DNA of 64,000 nucleotides from Sphingomonas phyllosphaerae 5.2 (GTDB lineage Bacteria; Pseudomonadota; Alphaproteobacteria; Sphingomonadales; Sphingomonadaceae). Below are positions 34,613-43,253 of this stretch, in pieces. Position numbers and translations under genes: made by a program. The notes under the pieces were generated by a model, which was given only the letters and a program-made list of their open reading frames with translations, did no database searches and was not told the DNA's origin. Position 1 is the stretch's first letter; every line of letters begins with the position of its first letter. The stretch covers positions 1,339,501 to 1,403,500 of the forward strand of contig NZ_ATTI01000001.1 of the NCBI RefSeq assembly GCF_000419605.1. The letters run 5' to 3'.

Positions 34613-35971
34613 TCAGGCGAGCGCGTCGCCCATCGTACGGATCGCGTCGATTTTGGCGTGGAAGCGCGTCCAGTCGTCGGCGGCGGCGACCGGCGCCCAG
34701 ATCGCCTCGACCTCCTCGATCAGCATCGCACACGGTTCGCCCTGCCAATAGGCGTGGTCGCGTGCGCGCCGTGCGCCATAGGGCGCGAGCCGCGTGCGAA
34801 CCTCGTCCCATTCGGTGCCGTAATGGGCGGGCAGGTCCTGCGCGAAGGCATCGAAGAAGAAACGGTCGACCGCCACGCCGGTGCCGCGCAGCGCGCGCTC
34901 GACCGACTGGACGACGGCGCGGTCCTCTTCCGCCGCACGCGGGCGGCGCCCGAGCCGCCAGAGCACCGCTGCGGCGATCGCGGGCTGATAATGCTCCGCG
35001 AAGCGATCGAGCGCGGCGATCAGCGGTTCGGACTCCGCGATCTGGCGCAGCGCGCCGGCCAGTTGCATGACATCCCACAGGATCGCCTCGGGCTGCCGGC
35101 CGAAGGCGTAGAGCCCGGCGTGGTCGAAATAGGCAGCGACGAACGCCGGATCCCATACCGGAGCGAATCGCCACGGGCCGTAGTCGAAGCTTTCGCCCGT
35201 GACGTTGATGTTGTCGGAATTGAGCACGCCATGGACGAATCCGGCGGCCATGTAGCGCGCGGCGAGGACGGCGGTACGCTCGACGACCAGTTCGAGCAGG
35301 CGTACCGGGTCCTCGCCTTCCTCACCGTAGAGTTCGCGCAGGACGTAGCCGGTGAGACGGCGCAGCGCATCCTCGTCGCGGTTATAGGCAAGCCGCTGGA
35401 ACGTACCGATGCGGACGTGCGAATGGCTGAGCCGCACGAGCACCGCGCCGCGGGTCGGCGAAGGTTCGTCGTTGCGTTCCAGTGCTTCGCCGGTCTCGAT
35501 CAGCGAGAAGCTGCGCGAGGTCGGGACGTTCAGCGCCTCGAGCATTTCGGTTGCCAGCACCTCCCGCACGCCGCCCTTCAGGGTCAGGCGACCATCGCCG
35601 AAGCGGCTCCACGGCGTCTGGCCGGAGCCCTTCGTGCCGAGGTCCAGCAACCGCCCGCGGCCGTCGCGGAGCTGTGCGAAGGTGAAGCCACGTCCGTCGC
35701 CGATATCGGGGTTGTACACGCGGAACTGATGCCCGTGATAACGCAGCGCCAGCGGCTGTTCGAGGGTATCAGGCAGGGGGGCGAAGCGGCCGAAATGGGC
35801 GATCCATTCCGCGTCGTCGAGCTTGTCCAGGCCGACCTGTGCGGCGGCGCGGTCGTTGCGGAAGCGCAGCCGCGTCTCGGGAAAGCGCGCCGCATCGACG
35901 ACGTCGTAGAATGGCTCGCCGAGTGCGGTCAGCGGGCGTTCGGGGCGATATGCTTGCGGGTCCACGGCCAT
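34613..35971 (-). CDS. selO: SelO-family protein adenylyltransferase (YdiU/UPF0061)
   Basis: A 452-residue pseudokinase-fold protein; studied SelO proteins transfer AMP to other proteins during redox stress. Diagnostic blocks are YHGHQFRVYNPDIGDGRG, DLGTKGSGQTPWSR (nucleotide binding), ALNVPTSRSFSLIETGE and FVHGVLNSDNINVTGESFDYG with the HGVLNxDN active-site motif. The C-terminus ends MGDALA and lacks the cysteine or selenocysteine seen near the end of some SelO proteins, so redox control through that residue is not expected. It is divergent from the hydrolase gene by 38 bases. Confidence 0.93.
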   Translation of the reverse strand: MAVDPQAYRPERPLTALGEPFYDVVDAARFPETRLRFRNDRAAAQVGLDKLDDAEWIAHFGRFAPLPDTLEQPLALRYHGHQFRVYNPDIGDGRGFTFAQLRDGRGRLLDLGTKGSGQTPWSRFGDGRLTLKGGVREVLATEMLEALNVPTSRSFSLIETGEALERNDEPSPTRGAVLVRLSHSHVRIGTFQRLAYNRDEDALRRLTGYVLRELYGEEGEDPVRLLELVVERTAVLAARYMAAGFVHGVLNSDNINVTGESFDYGPWRFAPVWDPAFVAAYFDHAGLYAFGRQPEAILWDVMQLAGALRQIAESEPLIAALDRFAEHYQPAIAAAVLWRLGRRPRAAEEDRAVVQSVERALRGTGVAVDRFFFDAFAQDLPAHYGTEWDEVRTRLAPYGARRARDHAYWQGEPCAMLIEEVEAIWAPVAAADDWTRFHAKIDAIRTMGDALA

Positions 35972-36009
35972 GCCGCGATATGGGGGTCGGGCGGCAGAAG
36001 GCGCAAGCG

Positions 36010-36882
36010 ATGGCGGAATTTCGTGACATCTACTGGTGGTCGGCCGACGGGCTGCGCCTGCACGCGCACGATTATCCGGGGGCGGCGGACGTGCCGCCGG
36101 TGCTGTGCCTGCCGGGGCTGACGCGCAATGCGCGCGACTTCGCCGACGTGGCGCGCACGATCGCCCCCGGGCGGCGGGTGATCGCGCTGGACTTTCGCGG
36201 CCGTGGCGAGAGCGGCTATGCCAAGGATCCGATGACCTATGTCCCGCTGACCTATGCGCAGGACGTGGTCGCGCTGCTTGCGGAGCAGGGGATCGAACGG
36301 TTCGCCTGCATCGGCACGTCGCTGGGCGGGATCGTGACGATGTTGCTGGCGGGGATGGTGCCGGGGCGGATCACGGGTGCGCTGCTGAACGATGTCGGGC
36401 CGGAGATCGAGGCGGCGGGGCTGTCGCGGATCCGCGGCTACGTCGGCAAGCCCAGCACCTGGCCGACGTGGATGCACGCCGCACGCGGAGTGCAGGAGGG
36501 CAATGCCGCCGCCTATCCCGACTGGACGATCGAGAAATGGCTGGCGATGGCCAAGCGGCTCTATCGGCTTAATTCGGCCGGGCGGATCGTGCTCGACTAC
36601 GACATGAAGATCGCGGAGCCGTTCCGTCTGCCGGGCGGTGAGGCGGGGCCGGACATGTGGCGCGCGCTGGCCGGATTGTCCGGGGTGCCGGTGCTGGTGG
36701 TGCGCGGGGCGGCCAGCGATATCCTCTCGGCCGATGTCGCGGCGCGGATGGTGGCCGCGCTGGCGGACGCCGCGCTGGTGACGGTGCCGCGGGTCGGCCA
36801 CGCGCCGATGCTGGACGAGCCGGCGGTGCAACCTGCGTTGCAACACTGGCTGGCGCGCAGCGGGAACCGCGTTGCGGATTGA
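36010..36882 (+). CDS. Alpha/beta-fold hydrolase
   Basis: A 290-residue esterase/hydrolase of unknown substrate. The start ATG at 36010 (MAEFRDIYWWSADGLRLHAHDYPG) precedes LCLPGLTRNARDFADVA with the oxyanion strand. The nucleophile is in GTSLGGIVT near residue 108, the acid in RGAASDIL and the histidine in VGHAPMLDEP near residue 270. A GRGESGYA loop is present. It is followed 41 bases later by an SDR gene on the same strand and probably shares its operon. Confidence 0.9.
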   Translation: MAEFRDIYWWSADGLRLHAHDYPGAADVPPVLCLPGLTRNARDFADVARTIAPGRRVIALDFRGRGESGYAKDPMTYVPLTYAQDVVALLAEQGIERFACIGTSLGGIVTMLLAGMVPGRITGALLNDVGPEIEAAGLSRIRGYVGKPSTWPTWMHAARGVQEGNAAAYPDWTIEKWLAMAKRLYRLNSAGRIVLDYDMKIAEPFRLPGGEAGPDMWRALAGLSGVPVLVVRGAASDILSADVAARMVAALADAALVTVPRVGHAPMLDEPAVQPALQHWLARSGNRVAD

Positions 36883-36923
36883 GGCGCTGTCGCGGTCCTG
36901 ACGATAGCCGCCGAAGGACCAGC

Positions 36924-37682
36924 ATGACCGACGCCCGCGATACCCACACCGAGGTGCTGCCCCTGAAGGGACGCCGTGCCGCCATCACCGGAGGAACGAC
37001 CGGGATCGGGCGCGCGATCGCGCGGTTGCTGGCGGCGGAAGGCGCGCATGTGTTCGTCGGCGGGACCGAGCAGGCGCATCTCGATGAGGCGCTGGCGGAT
37101 ATCAGTGCGGTCGGGAACGGCGCGGGCGGGCTCTTCGACCTGTCCGATCCCGACAATGTCGCCGCGTTCCTGGCGGCGGCAGGCGAGGCGATGGGCGGCT
37201 ACGACATCGTCGTCGCGAACGCCGCGGAGGCCGCATCAGGGCTGACCGAAATGGACGAGGCGGCGGTGCGCCACGCCATCTCGTTGAACTTCACGCAATA
37301 TCTGCTGCTCGCGCATCGCGCCGCGGACGAGATGGCAGCGGGCGGCGACATCGTGATGATCGGTTCGACCAGCGCCTATGTGCTGGGGCCGCACTCCACG
37401 GTCTATGCGGCGATCAAGCACGGATTGCAGGGCTTCTCCATCGCGCTGCGCCGCGAACTGGGCGGCAAGGACATCCGTGTCGCGCTGGTCGAGCCGGGCA
37501 AGACCGGTTCCGACATGCAGATGCCCGATATCGATCCGGCGCAGCAACGCGAGCAGATCCGCGCCGGGCAGATGCTGCGCGCCGAGGATATCGCGGTCGG
37601 CGTGCAGTACCTGCTGACACAGCCGCGACGCACGGTGATCCAGCGGCTGACGATCAGCCCGCGGGTGCAGGAGGAAGAGTGA
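36924..37682 (+). CDS. Short-chain dehydrogenase/reductase
   Basis: A 252-residue Rossmann-fold oxidoreductase. The start at 36924 follows GAAGGACC. The NAD(P)-binding motif is GGTTGIG near residue 24; the catalytic tetrad is seen as GST(S) in IGSTSAYV and Y-AAI-K in VYAAIKHG. VANAAEAASG corresponds to the NAG strand. It ends RLTISPRVQEEE. The substrate is unknown; the stop overlaps the next start by one base (TGATG), so the SDR and the GH130-like gene are coupled and perhaps act on the same sugar compound. Confidence 0.92.
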   Translation: MTDARDTHTEVLPLKGRRAAITGGTTGIGRAIARLLAAEGAHVFVGGTEQAHLDEALADISAVGNGAGGLFDLSDPDNVAAFLAAAGEAMGGYDIVVANAAEAASGLTEMDEAAVRHAISLNFTQYLLLAHRAADEMAAGGDIVMIGSTSAYVLGPHSTVYAAIKHGLQGFSIALRRELGGKDIRVALVEPGKTGSDMQMPDIDPAQQREQIRAGQMLRAEDIAVGVQYLLTQPRRTVIQRLTISPRVQEEE

Positions 37683-38812
37683 TGCGCACGTGGCCGCATG
37701 ATGCGCTGGTCTTCACGCCGCACGACGTGGACCTGTCGCGCTCACCGCTGGCGGGAAAGATCGACGCCGAGACCTATGTGCTGGGCGCGTTCAATCCGGG
37801 GATGACGCGGCTGCCGAACGGCAACCTGCTGCTGATGGTGCGGGTCGCCGAGGCGTTGCGCCATCCGGTTCGCGAGCAGCAGATCCATGCGATCCGCTGG
37901 GACGATGGCGCTTATGTGCTAGATGCATGGCCGTTGTCGCTGGTCGACACGTCCGATCCGCGCAAGTTCATGATGCGTGGGGCGGGATGGAAGGTGATGG
38001 CGCTGACGTCGCTGTCGTGGTTGCTGCCGGTCGAGCTCGACGCCGAGGGGCGCGCCGTGGTGGCGGTGCATTACGACCGCGCGATCGCGCCGCGCACGAG
38101 CTATCAATGCTATGGCGTCGAGGACGCGCGGATCAGTCGCGTCGACGGACGCTATTACATGACGACCTGCTCGGTCAGCCCGGAGCGGCATTCGACCACG
38201 CTCTATACCAGCGACGATGCGCTCGACTGGACGCTGGAGGGGATCGTCCTGGATCACCAGAACAAGGACATGCTGATCTTCGAAGGGAAGGTGGCGGACA
38301 AGTTCTGGGCGCAGACGCGGCCATTGGGGGACCTGTATTTCGCCTATCCGCCGGAAGCGGAATGGCGTGCCGGGCCGTCGATCAATCTGGCGACCTCTCC
38401 CGATGCGCTGCACTGGAAGCCGTACGATCAACCCGGCATTCGTCCGCATGCCAAGACGATGGCGACCGCGCGGATGGGCGGCGGGGCGCCGCCGGTCGCG
38501 GCCGAGGTCAACGGGCAGCCGGGCTGGCTGTCGCTGTGGCACGGGGTGGAGCCATCGGGCGTGGTCGGCATCTATCGCACGTATTGGACGCTGCTGGACC
38601 GCGACGATCCGGCGCGGGCGCTCGCCACGAGCGACGTGCCGCTGCTCGATCCGGCACCCGACCTGCTGAAGCCGCTGGCGGAACTGCTCTACGTCCAGGA
38701 CGTGGTGTTCACGACCGGGATCGTCGACGGCGGCGCGCATTGGATCGTCGCGAGCGGCGAGGCGGATCTGGCATGCCGGATCACGCACATCCCGAAGGAC
38801 GCTGTGGACTGA
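37682..38812 (+). CDS. GH130-like glycoside phosphorylase/hydrolase
   Basis: A 376-residue five-bladed propeller protein resembling glycoside hydrolase family 130, whose members phosphorolyse beta-mannosides. The segments FNPGMTRLPNGNLLLMVRV near residue 35, YGVEDARISRVDGRYYMT near residue 145, and GKVADKFWA later match the GH130 blade pattern, including the ED pair. An ATG at 37682 is used; a GTG just before it is possible. Whether it is a phosphorylase or an ordinary glycosidase cannot be told. It ends before two strong hairpins. Confidence 0.8.
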   Translation: MRTWPHDALVFTPHDVDLSRSPLAGKIDAETYVLGAFNPGMTRLPNGNLLLMVRVAEALRHPVREQQIHAIRWDDGAYVLDAWPLSLVDTSDPRKFMMRGAGWKVMALTSLSWLLPVELDAEGRAVVAVHYDRAIAPRTSYQCYGVEDARISRVDGRYYMTTCSVSPERHSTTLYTSDDALDWTLEGIVLDHQNKDMLIFEGKVADKFWAQTRPLGDLYFAYPPEAEWRAGPSINLATSPDALHWKPYDQPGIRPHAKTMATARMGGGAPPVAAEVNGQPGWLSLWHGVEPSGVVGIYRTYWTLLDRDDPARALATSDVPLLDPAPDLLKPLAELLYVQDVVFTTGIVDGGAHWIVASGEADLACRITHIPKDAVD

Positions 38813-38920
38813 CGGGCGTGTTGCGGAGTGGCGGTTTTTTCCGGCGCCCCTGACCGGTGGTATGCGTCACCGGCGCGGTGCGGCCACAGCGGTAGTTCGC
38901 CTCGTGAGCACATACGGCGA

Positions 38921-38948
38921 AGCCCGGGACGACGGTTCGTCCCGGGCT
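38921..38948. terminator. Strong hairpin after the GH130-like gene
   Basis: AGCCCGGGACGA (38921-38932), loop CGGT, TCGTCCCGGGCT (38937-38948), a perfect 12-base stem, about 110 bases after the GH130 stop. No U-run follows. It is probably part of a bidirectional end region with the hairpin that follows. Confidence 0.6.
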
Positions 38949-38968
38949 CCACCTGAACCAAGGTCTCA

Positions 38969-39009
38969 GCGGGTTTCGCGATCGCCCGGGTGGGGATCGC
39001 GAAACCCGC
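38969..39009. terminator. Perfect 15-bp inverted repeat between convergent genes
   Basis: GCGGGTTTCGCGATC (38969-38983) and GATCGCGAAACCCGC (38995-39009) form a perfect 15-pair stem over an 11-base loop. It lies just beyond the stop of the minus-strand gene at 39017 and probably stops transcription in both directions; no U tract is present. Confidence 0.6.
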
Positions 39010-39016
39010 CGGAAGA

Positions 39017-39268
39017 TCAGTTGCTGTCGGAATCGTCGTTGTCGTCGACGACGATGATCACGCCGGCGGCGACGACCGCAGCGGCGAGGACCAGACCGAT
39101 GATGGCGCCCGGTGCGGCGAGCTCGCTCTTGCCCTTGGCGGCGGTGCCGGCGCGTGCCGACTTTGCAACCGACAGCGATGACGCCGGGTTGGAGACCGGC
39201 GCGGCCATGGCGGGAGCGGCTGCCAGGGTCATGGCGGCGGCGGCGGCGAACATCGAAGCGATCTTCAT
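39017..39268 (-). CDS. Small exported/anchored protein with acidic tail
   Basis: An 83-residue protein. The start is the ATG at 39268, seven bases after AGGAG; the ATG three bases up is also possible. A signal peptide covers about residues 1-22 (MFAAAAAMTLAAAPAMAAP). An alanine/serine-rich, lysine-containing middle leads to a hydrophobic helix at about 55-73 (APGAIIGLVLAAAVVAAGVIIVV) and an acidic end DDNDDSDSN. Similar short signal-plus-helix-plus-acidic-tail proteins are common in sphingomonads, function unknown. It is an isolated gene ending at a hairpin pair. Confidence 0.75.
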   Translation of the reverse strand: MKIASMFAAAAAMTLAAAPAMAAPVSNPASSLSVAKSARAGTAAKGKSELAAPGAIIGLVLAAAVVAAGVIIVVDDNDDSDSN

Positions 39269-39379
39269 CATGGGTCTCCTAAACGGTGTCGAATAAAGAG
39301 CACACTCCTTGTCGCGGTTCCGGCGCGATAGGAAGCGGAAGATGATGCGCGGCAGCATTTCGGACGTTATGTGGCGGCT

Positions 39380-40507
39380 ATGTCACAAGCGATGTCCATT
39401 TTTTACACTTTCGACGTCTTCGATCCCGATGGTACGGAGCCGTGGAGCCGGCGCGCGGTGCAATTGATGACCGCGTTCGGAGACCGCGCGCGACATGTCG
39501 TGGCGGCGCAGGACTGTCGCGGAACATTGCCGCCCGGCGTGCGCGGCGAGCTGGCGCAGGTGGTGCCGCCGCTGACCGGGGCGGTGTCGGTGGCCCGGTA
39601 CGAAGCGATCGCGCGGGCGATGCGCGGGCACGATCTGGTGCTGAGCCACGGCGCCGGGGCAATCGACGCGGTGATGGCGCGGCGTGCTTTTCCGCGCGAT
39701 ACGCCGCCGATCGTCCATCACGAGGATCCGGCCGCGGCGACGGTCGGCGGCAGCGCGCGACTGTACCGGCGGATCGCGCTCGGCGCCGCCGCGGGACTGG
39801 TGGTGAGCGGGACGGCGGCTGCGGAGACGGCGCGCGCGCGGTGGAAGGTGGCGGCCGACCGGGTCCATGCGATCCCGGACGGCGTCGACCTGCCGGCGTA
39901 TGCGCGTGTGCCGGATGCGAAGGCCGTCGCCGGCTTCCGCCGCAAGCCAAGCGACGTGGTGATCGGCGTGGTTGCCGACCGATCGGGCGCTGACGATATC
40001 GCCTTGCTGGTGCGCGCGGTCGCCGGGCTGGCGGCGCGGTTCCGGCTGGTGGTGATCGGCGCCGTGGAAGGCGGCGAAACGCGCGACGCGGTGGAGCGCG
40101 CCGCGCTGGCGATGGGGATCGATGACCGGCTGCTGCTGCCGGGCGCGATCGCTCCGGCGGCACGCTATCTCGGCGGGTTCGACGTGCTGCTGCTGCCGAT
40201 GCGTGGCGGGCCGGCGCCGGCGATCGTGGTGGAGGCGATGGCGGCGGGGTTGCCGGTGATGGCGCTGCGCGGCAGCGGGGCCGAGGGGGTGCTTTCCGCG
40301 GAGAATGGTGCGCTGCTGTCGCCGTTCGCGGCCGAGGTGCCGCTGCGGGACGCGCTCCAGCCGCTGGCGACCGACGCGGGGCTTCGCGCGCAGGTGGGCG
40401 CGGCGAACCGCGCACGTGCCGCGGCTATGCATGACGGCGCTGCGATGATCGCGCGATCGGCGGCGGTTTACGCCGCCGCGATGGGCAAGCCGGGCATACT
40501 CGGCTGA
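39380..40507 (+). CDS. Glycosyltransferase family 4-like protein
   Basis: About 375 residues, resembling GT4 glycosyltransferases with a GT-B fold. The ATG at 39380 (MSQAMSIFYTFDVF) is used; ATGs at 39371 and 39392 are alternatives. The C-terminal domain has VVIGAVEGG, LLLPGAIAPAARYLGGFDVLLLPMRGGPAPAIVVEAMAAGLPV-type pattern, seen as MRGG and the E-A-M-A-A-G-L-P nucleotide-sugar helix. The N-terminal acceptor domain has IVHHEDPAA. The substrate is unknown, and no other polysaccharide genes are adjacent. It starts divergently from the small acidic-tail protein gene. Confidence 0.85.
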   Translation: MSQAMSIFYTFDVFDPDGTEPWSRRAVQLMTAFGDRARHVVAAQDCRGTLPPGVRGELAQVVPPLTGAVSVARYEAIARAMRGHDLVLSHGAGAIDAVMARRAFPRDTPPIVHHEDPAAATVGGSARLYRRIALGAAAGLVVSGTAAAETARARWKVAADRVHAIPDGVDLPAYARVPDAKAVAGFRRKPSDVVIGVVADRSGADDIALLVRAVAGLAARFRLVVIGAVEGGETRDAVERAALAMGIDDRLLLPGAIAPAARYLGGFDVLLLPMRGGPAPAIVVEAMAAGLPVMALRGSGAEGVLSAENGALLSPFAAEVPLRDALQPLATDAGLRAQVGAANRARAAAMHDGAAMIARSAAVYAAAMGKPGILG

Positions 40508-40581
40508 GTCGCATTTTGGTCGCGTCCCGGCCCGATTGCTTTATACGGGGCGCTTCCATCTTTCGTGAAACGGGAAAACGC

Positions 40582-41985
40582 GTGTTCAAGGGGCTGAAGC
40601 CGATCGTCTATGGAGGCCGCGAGGTCTGGCCGCTGGTGGAAGGTGGCAAGGGTGTCGCCGCGACCAATCACGCCTCGGCCGGTGCCTGGGCGGCGGCGGG
40701 CGGGATCGGCACCGTTTCGGCAGTGAACGCCGACAGCTATGATCCCGACGGCAAGATCATCCCGCAGATCTATCGTGCGCTGACCCGGCGCGAGCGGCAC
40801 GAAGAACTGATCGAATATGCGATCGAAGGTGCAGTGCAGCAGGTGCAGCGCGCGTGGGAAATCGCGGGCGGCAAGGGCGCGATCAACATCAACGTGCTGT
40901 GGGAAATGGGCGGCGCACCGCGTATCCTGCACGGCGTGCTGGAGCGCACGCGCGGGCTCGTTTCGGGCGTCACCTGCGGCGCGGGGATGCCGTACAAGCT
41001 GAGCGAGATCGCCTCGTCCTACAACGTCAGCTATCTGCCGATCGTCAGCAGCGGCCGCGCGTTCCGCGCGCTGTGGAAGCGAGCCTATTCCAAGGCCAGC
41101 GAGTGGCTGTCGGCGGTGGTCTACGAGGACCCGTGGCTGGCGGGCGGGCACAATGGCCTGTCGAATGCCGAGGACCCGCTGAAGCCCGAGGATCCCTACC
41201 CGCGTGTGAAGGCGCTGCGCGAGACAATGCGCGAGGGCGGGGTGCCCGATACGACCCCGATCGTGATGGCGGGCGGCGTCTGGTACCTGCGCGACTGGAA
41301 CGACTGGATCGACAATCCGGAGCTGGGGCAGATCGCGTTCCAGTACGGCACGCGGCCGCTGCTGACGCAGGAAAGCCCGATCCCGGAGGGCTGGAAGGCC
41401 AAGCTGACGCAGATCGAGGAAGGCGAAGTGCTGCTGCACCGTTTCTCGCCGACCGGCTTCTATTCGTCGGCGGTGCGCAACCCGTTCCTGCGTTCGCTGG
41501 AGGCGCGGTCCGACCGGCAGATCGCGTTCTCGACGCAGGAGGCGGGCGACCATGTCTTTCAGCTGGACGTCGGCGTGAAGGGCAAGAACTTCTGGGTGAC
41601 GCGCGGCGACCTGCTGCGTGCGCGCGAGTGGTTCGGCGCCGGCTTCACCGATGCGCTGAAGACGCCGGACAACACGCTCGTCTTCGTCTCGCCGCAGGAA
41701 AAGGGTGAGATCCGCAAGGATCAGGCCGATTGCATGGGTTGCCTGAGCCAGTGCCTGTTCTCGAGCTGGGCGGACACCGAGACGAACTCGACCGGGCGGC
41801 TGGCCGATCCGCGCAGCTTCTGCATCCAGAAGACGCTGCAGGATATCGCGCACGGCGGTGATACCGATGCGAACCTGATGTTCGCGGGCCATTCTGCCTA
41901 TAACTTCAAGCGTGATCCGTTCTATTCGAACGGCTTCGTGCCAACGGTGAAGCAGCTGGTCGATCGCATCCTGACGGGCGACTGA
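40582..41985 (+). CDS. Nitronate monooxygenase (2-nitropropane dioxygenase-like) family protein
   Basis: A 467-residue TIM-barrel flavoprotein-like enzyme. The start is a GTG at 40582 (V/MFKGLKPIVYGGREVWPLVEG) behind CGGGAA; an in-frame start at 40516 has no support. GKGVAATNHASAGAWAAAGGIGTV, then NINVLWEMGGAP and SGVTCGAGMPY, fit the FMN/substrate region; PIVMAGGVWYL is the phosphate-binding strand. This long form, with a cysteine-rich segment DCMGCLSQCLFSSW near residue 395, is larger than classic nitronate monooxygenases, so the real reaction is uncertain. Confidence 0.85.
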   Translation: MFKGLKPIVYGGREVWPLVEGGKGVAATNHASAGAWAAAGGIGTVSAVNADSYDPDGKIIPQIYRALTRRERHEELIEYAIEGAVQQVQRAWEIAGGKGAININVLWEMGGAPRILHGVLERTRGLVSGVTCGAGMPYKLSEIASSYNVSYLPIVSSGRAFRALWKRAYSKASEWLSAVVYEDPWLAGGHNGLSNAEDPLKPEDPYPRVKALRETMREGGVPDTTPIVMAGGVWYLRDWNDWIDNPELGQIAFQYGTRPLLTQESPIPEGWKAKLTQIEEGEVLLHRFSPTGFYSSAVRNPFLRSLEARSDRQIAFSTQEAGDHVFQLDVGVKGKNFWVTRGDLLRAREWFGAGFTDALKTPDNTLVFVSPQEKGEIRKDQADCMGCLSQCLFSSWADTETNSTGRLADPRSFCIQKTLQDIAHGGDTDANLMFAGHSAYNFKRDPFYSNGFVPTVKQLVDRILTGD

Positions 41986-42019
41986 GACGCGGGAGGGGCG
42001 GCCTCCGGTTGCGCTGCCC

Positions 42020-42469
42020 GTGAACCCGTCTGTGCGCCTGCTTACGACGACGTTGTCGCAGGTGGCGGCGGCCTTGCGGTCGGCGCATGACCCGTGGTGG
42101 GTAATCGGCAGCGCGGCGGTGTGGCTGCACGGCGTCGGCACCGCGGTATCCGACGTCGACGTGCTGACCAGCGCCAGCGACGCGCGTGCCATGCTGGCGG
42201 CGTGGCCGGATGCGGTGATCGGTGCGGCCGGCGAGCGCTTCCGCTCGCAGCCGTACGCGCGATTGCCGGGCCGAGGGCTGCCGATCGAGATAATGGCGGG
42301 GCTCGAGGTGCGGGTCGGCCACATCTGGCCGGCGGTGCGGCCGATGACGCGCACGGCACGAGGCGGCGTGTTCGTGCCGGAGCGGGCGGAGCTGGTGGCG
42401 ATCCTGCGGCTGTTCGGGCGTGACACGGATCTGCGGCGTGCTGCTCTGCTGGAGCGAGGGGTGGTTTAG
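42020..42469 (+). CDS. Nucleotidyltransferase-like orphan protein
   Basis: A 149-residue protein starting at a GTG. The segment WWVIGSAAVWLHGVGTAVSDVDVL near residues 26-50 matches the nucleotidyltransferase fold signature of GS followed about 18 residues later by DxD, as in MNT/AbiEii-type antitoxin or toxin enzymes and in LinB-like proteins. A third acidic residue may lie in GLPIEIMAG. The remainder, ELVAILRLFGRDTDLRRAALLERG, is helical. No HEPN or AbiEi partner is next to it. Function is unknown. Confidence 0.7.
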   Translation: MNPSVRLLTTTLSQVAAALRSAHDPWWVIGSAAVWLHGVGTAVSDVDVLTSASDARAMLAAWPDAVIGAAGERFRSQPYARLPGRGLPIEIMAGLEVRVGHIWPAVRPMTRTARGGVFVPERAELVAILRLFGRDTDLRRAALLERGVV

Positions 42470-42625
42470 GTCGGCCCGGCGCTTTGGCCCTGGCCTTGTG
42501 CCGGTCCCTTCAGGCAGTGATCGACATCCAGCGTCTTGCGGGTGCCAGGCTGCTCGCGATTGACGATGATCCAGCTGTTCTGGCGAGCCGCGCCGCCACG
42601 ATCGGGCAGACCAGTCCCCCCTGCT

Positions 42626-42657
42626 CGTCATCGCGAGCATCGCGACGTAATCCAGCG
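42626..42657. repeat. Diverged REP-like copy
   Basis: The forward arm reads CGTCATCGCGAGCATCGCGA then GTAATCCAGCG. A degraded reverse arm, near 42669-42694 (CCTGGCTTG...CAATGATG), follows. It is more diverged than the copies at 1342 or 61409 but has the same order of conserved blocks. Confidence 0.5.
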
Positions 42658-43004
42658 TTCCGCACGACGCCCTGGCTTGTTTCGATAGCAATGATGGCAC
42701 TTGCAGGGCGCTGGCGGAATGTCGATTGATCCCGGCACGACTCCGTAGAGCAACGCTTTGCCAGCCACTTGCTTCGACGGGCTCATCATGACGGGGTGGG
42801 GCACTGATCGATGCCGATCGACGGTAAGTCTCTACGTTCGACCTAAACGATCCCCTTTGCGGGTTCGCGGCACTGCGCCAGAGTTCCGTCGTTCAGGTCG
42901 TTGGGGGATAGTGAGCATCTGTATCGCAACCAGGGTGGCGATCCACGCGAGATGATATCGGATCACGCCGGCTCAGTGTCGCGACATTCGATTCTCCCGA
43001 AGCA

Positions 43005-43040
43005 GAACGGCGCGCCACCGTTCCCGGTGACGCGCCGTTC
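43005..43040 (-). terminator. Hairpin after the small lipoprotein gene
   Basis: GAACGGCGCG (43005-43014) pairs with CGCGCCGTTC (43031-43040), and inside this CACCG pairs with CGGTG over loop TTCC, with one mismatch. It lies about 20 bases after the lipoprotein stop. The U-tract is weak. Confidence 0.65.
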
Positions 43041-43061
43041 TTGTCGCTGCTGCGGCGCCGC

Positions 43062-43253
43062 TCAGTCGACGACGGTGCCGACCACCGCGCCACCGACCCC
43101 GCCGACTGCTGCGCCCTTCTCGACGCTGCCACCGGTTGCTGCTGCAACACCGGCGCCACCCGCGCCGCCGATCGCCGCGCCGCGCAGCGTCGAGCACGCC
43201 GACATCGACACGGCGGCGGTGACGAGCAGGGCGGACATTGCGATCTTTTTCAT
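43062..43253 (-). CDS. Small glycine-zipper lipoprotein
   Basis: A 63-residue lipoprotein. The start at 43253 follows AGGAAAC with a suitable gap. The signal MKKIAMSALLVTAAVSMSAC ends in a lipobox (M-S-A-C), so the mature protein starts at Cys20 with a lipid anchor. The rest (STLRGAAIGGAGGAG, GGSVEKGAAVGGVGGAVVGT) is a glycine-zipper helix hairpin. Related to the osmotically inducible and entericidin-like small lipoproteins by composition only. Function unknown; isolated gene. Confidence 0.75.
   Translation of the reverse strand: MKKIAMSALLVTAAVSMSACSTLRGAAIGGAGGAGVAAATGGSVEKGAAVGGVGGAVVGTVVD

Larger units (their letters stand above)
42470..43061. other. 592-base region without a supported gene
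   Basis: It follows the nucleotidyltransferase-like gene and ends at the terminator-like hairpin of a small lipoprotein gene. It holds a diverged REP-like copy at 42626-42657. No ribosome-binding site followed by a plausible coding frame is seen. Confidence 0.5.
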
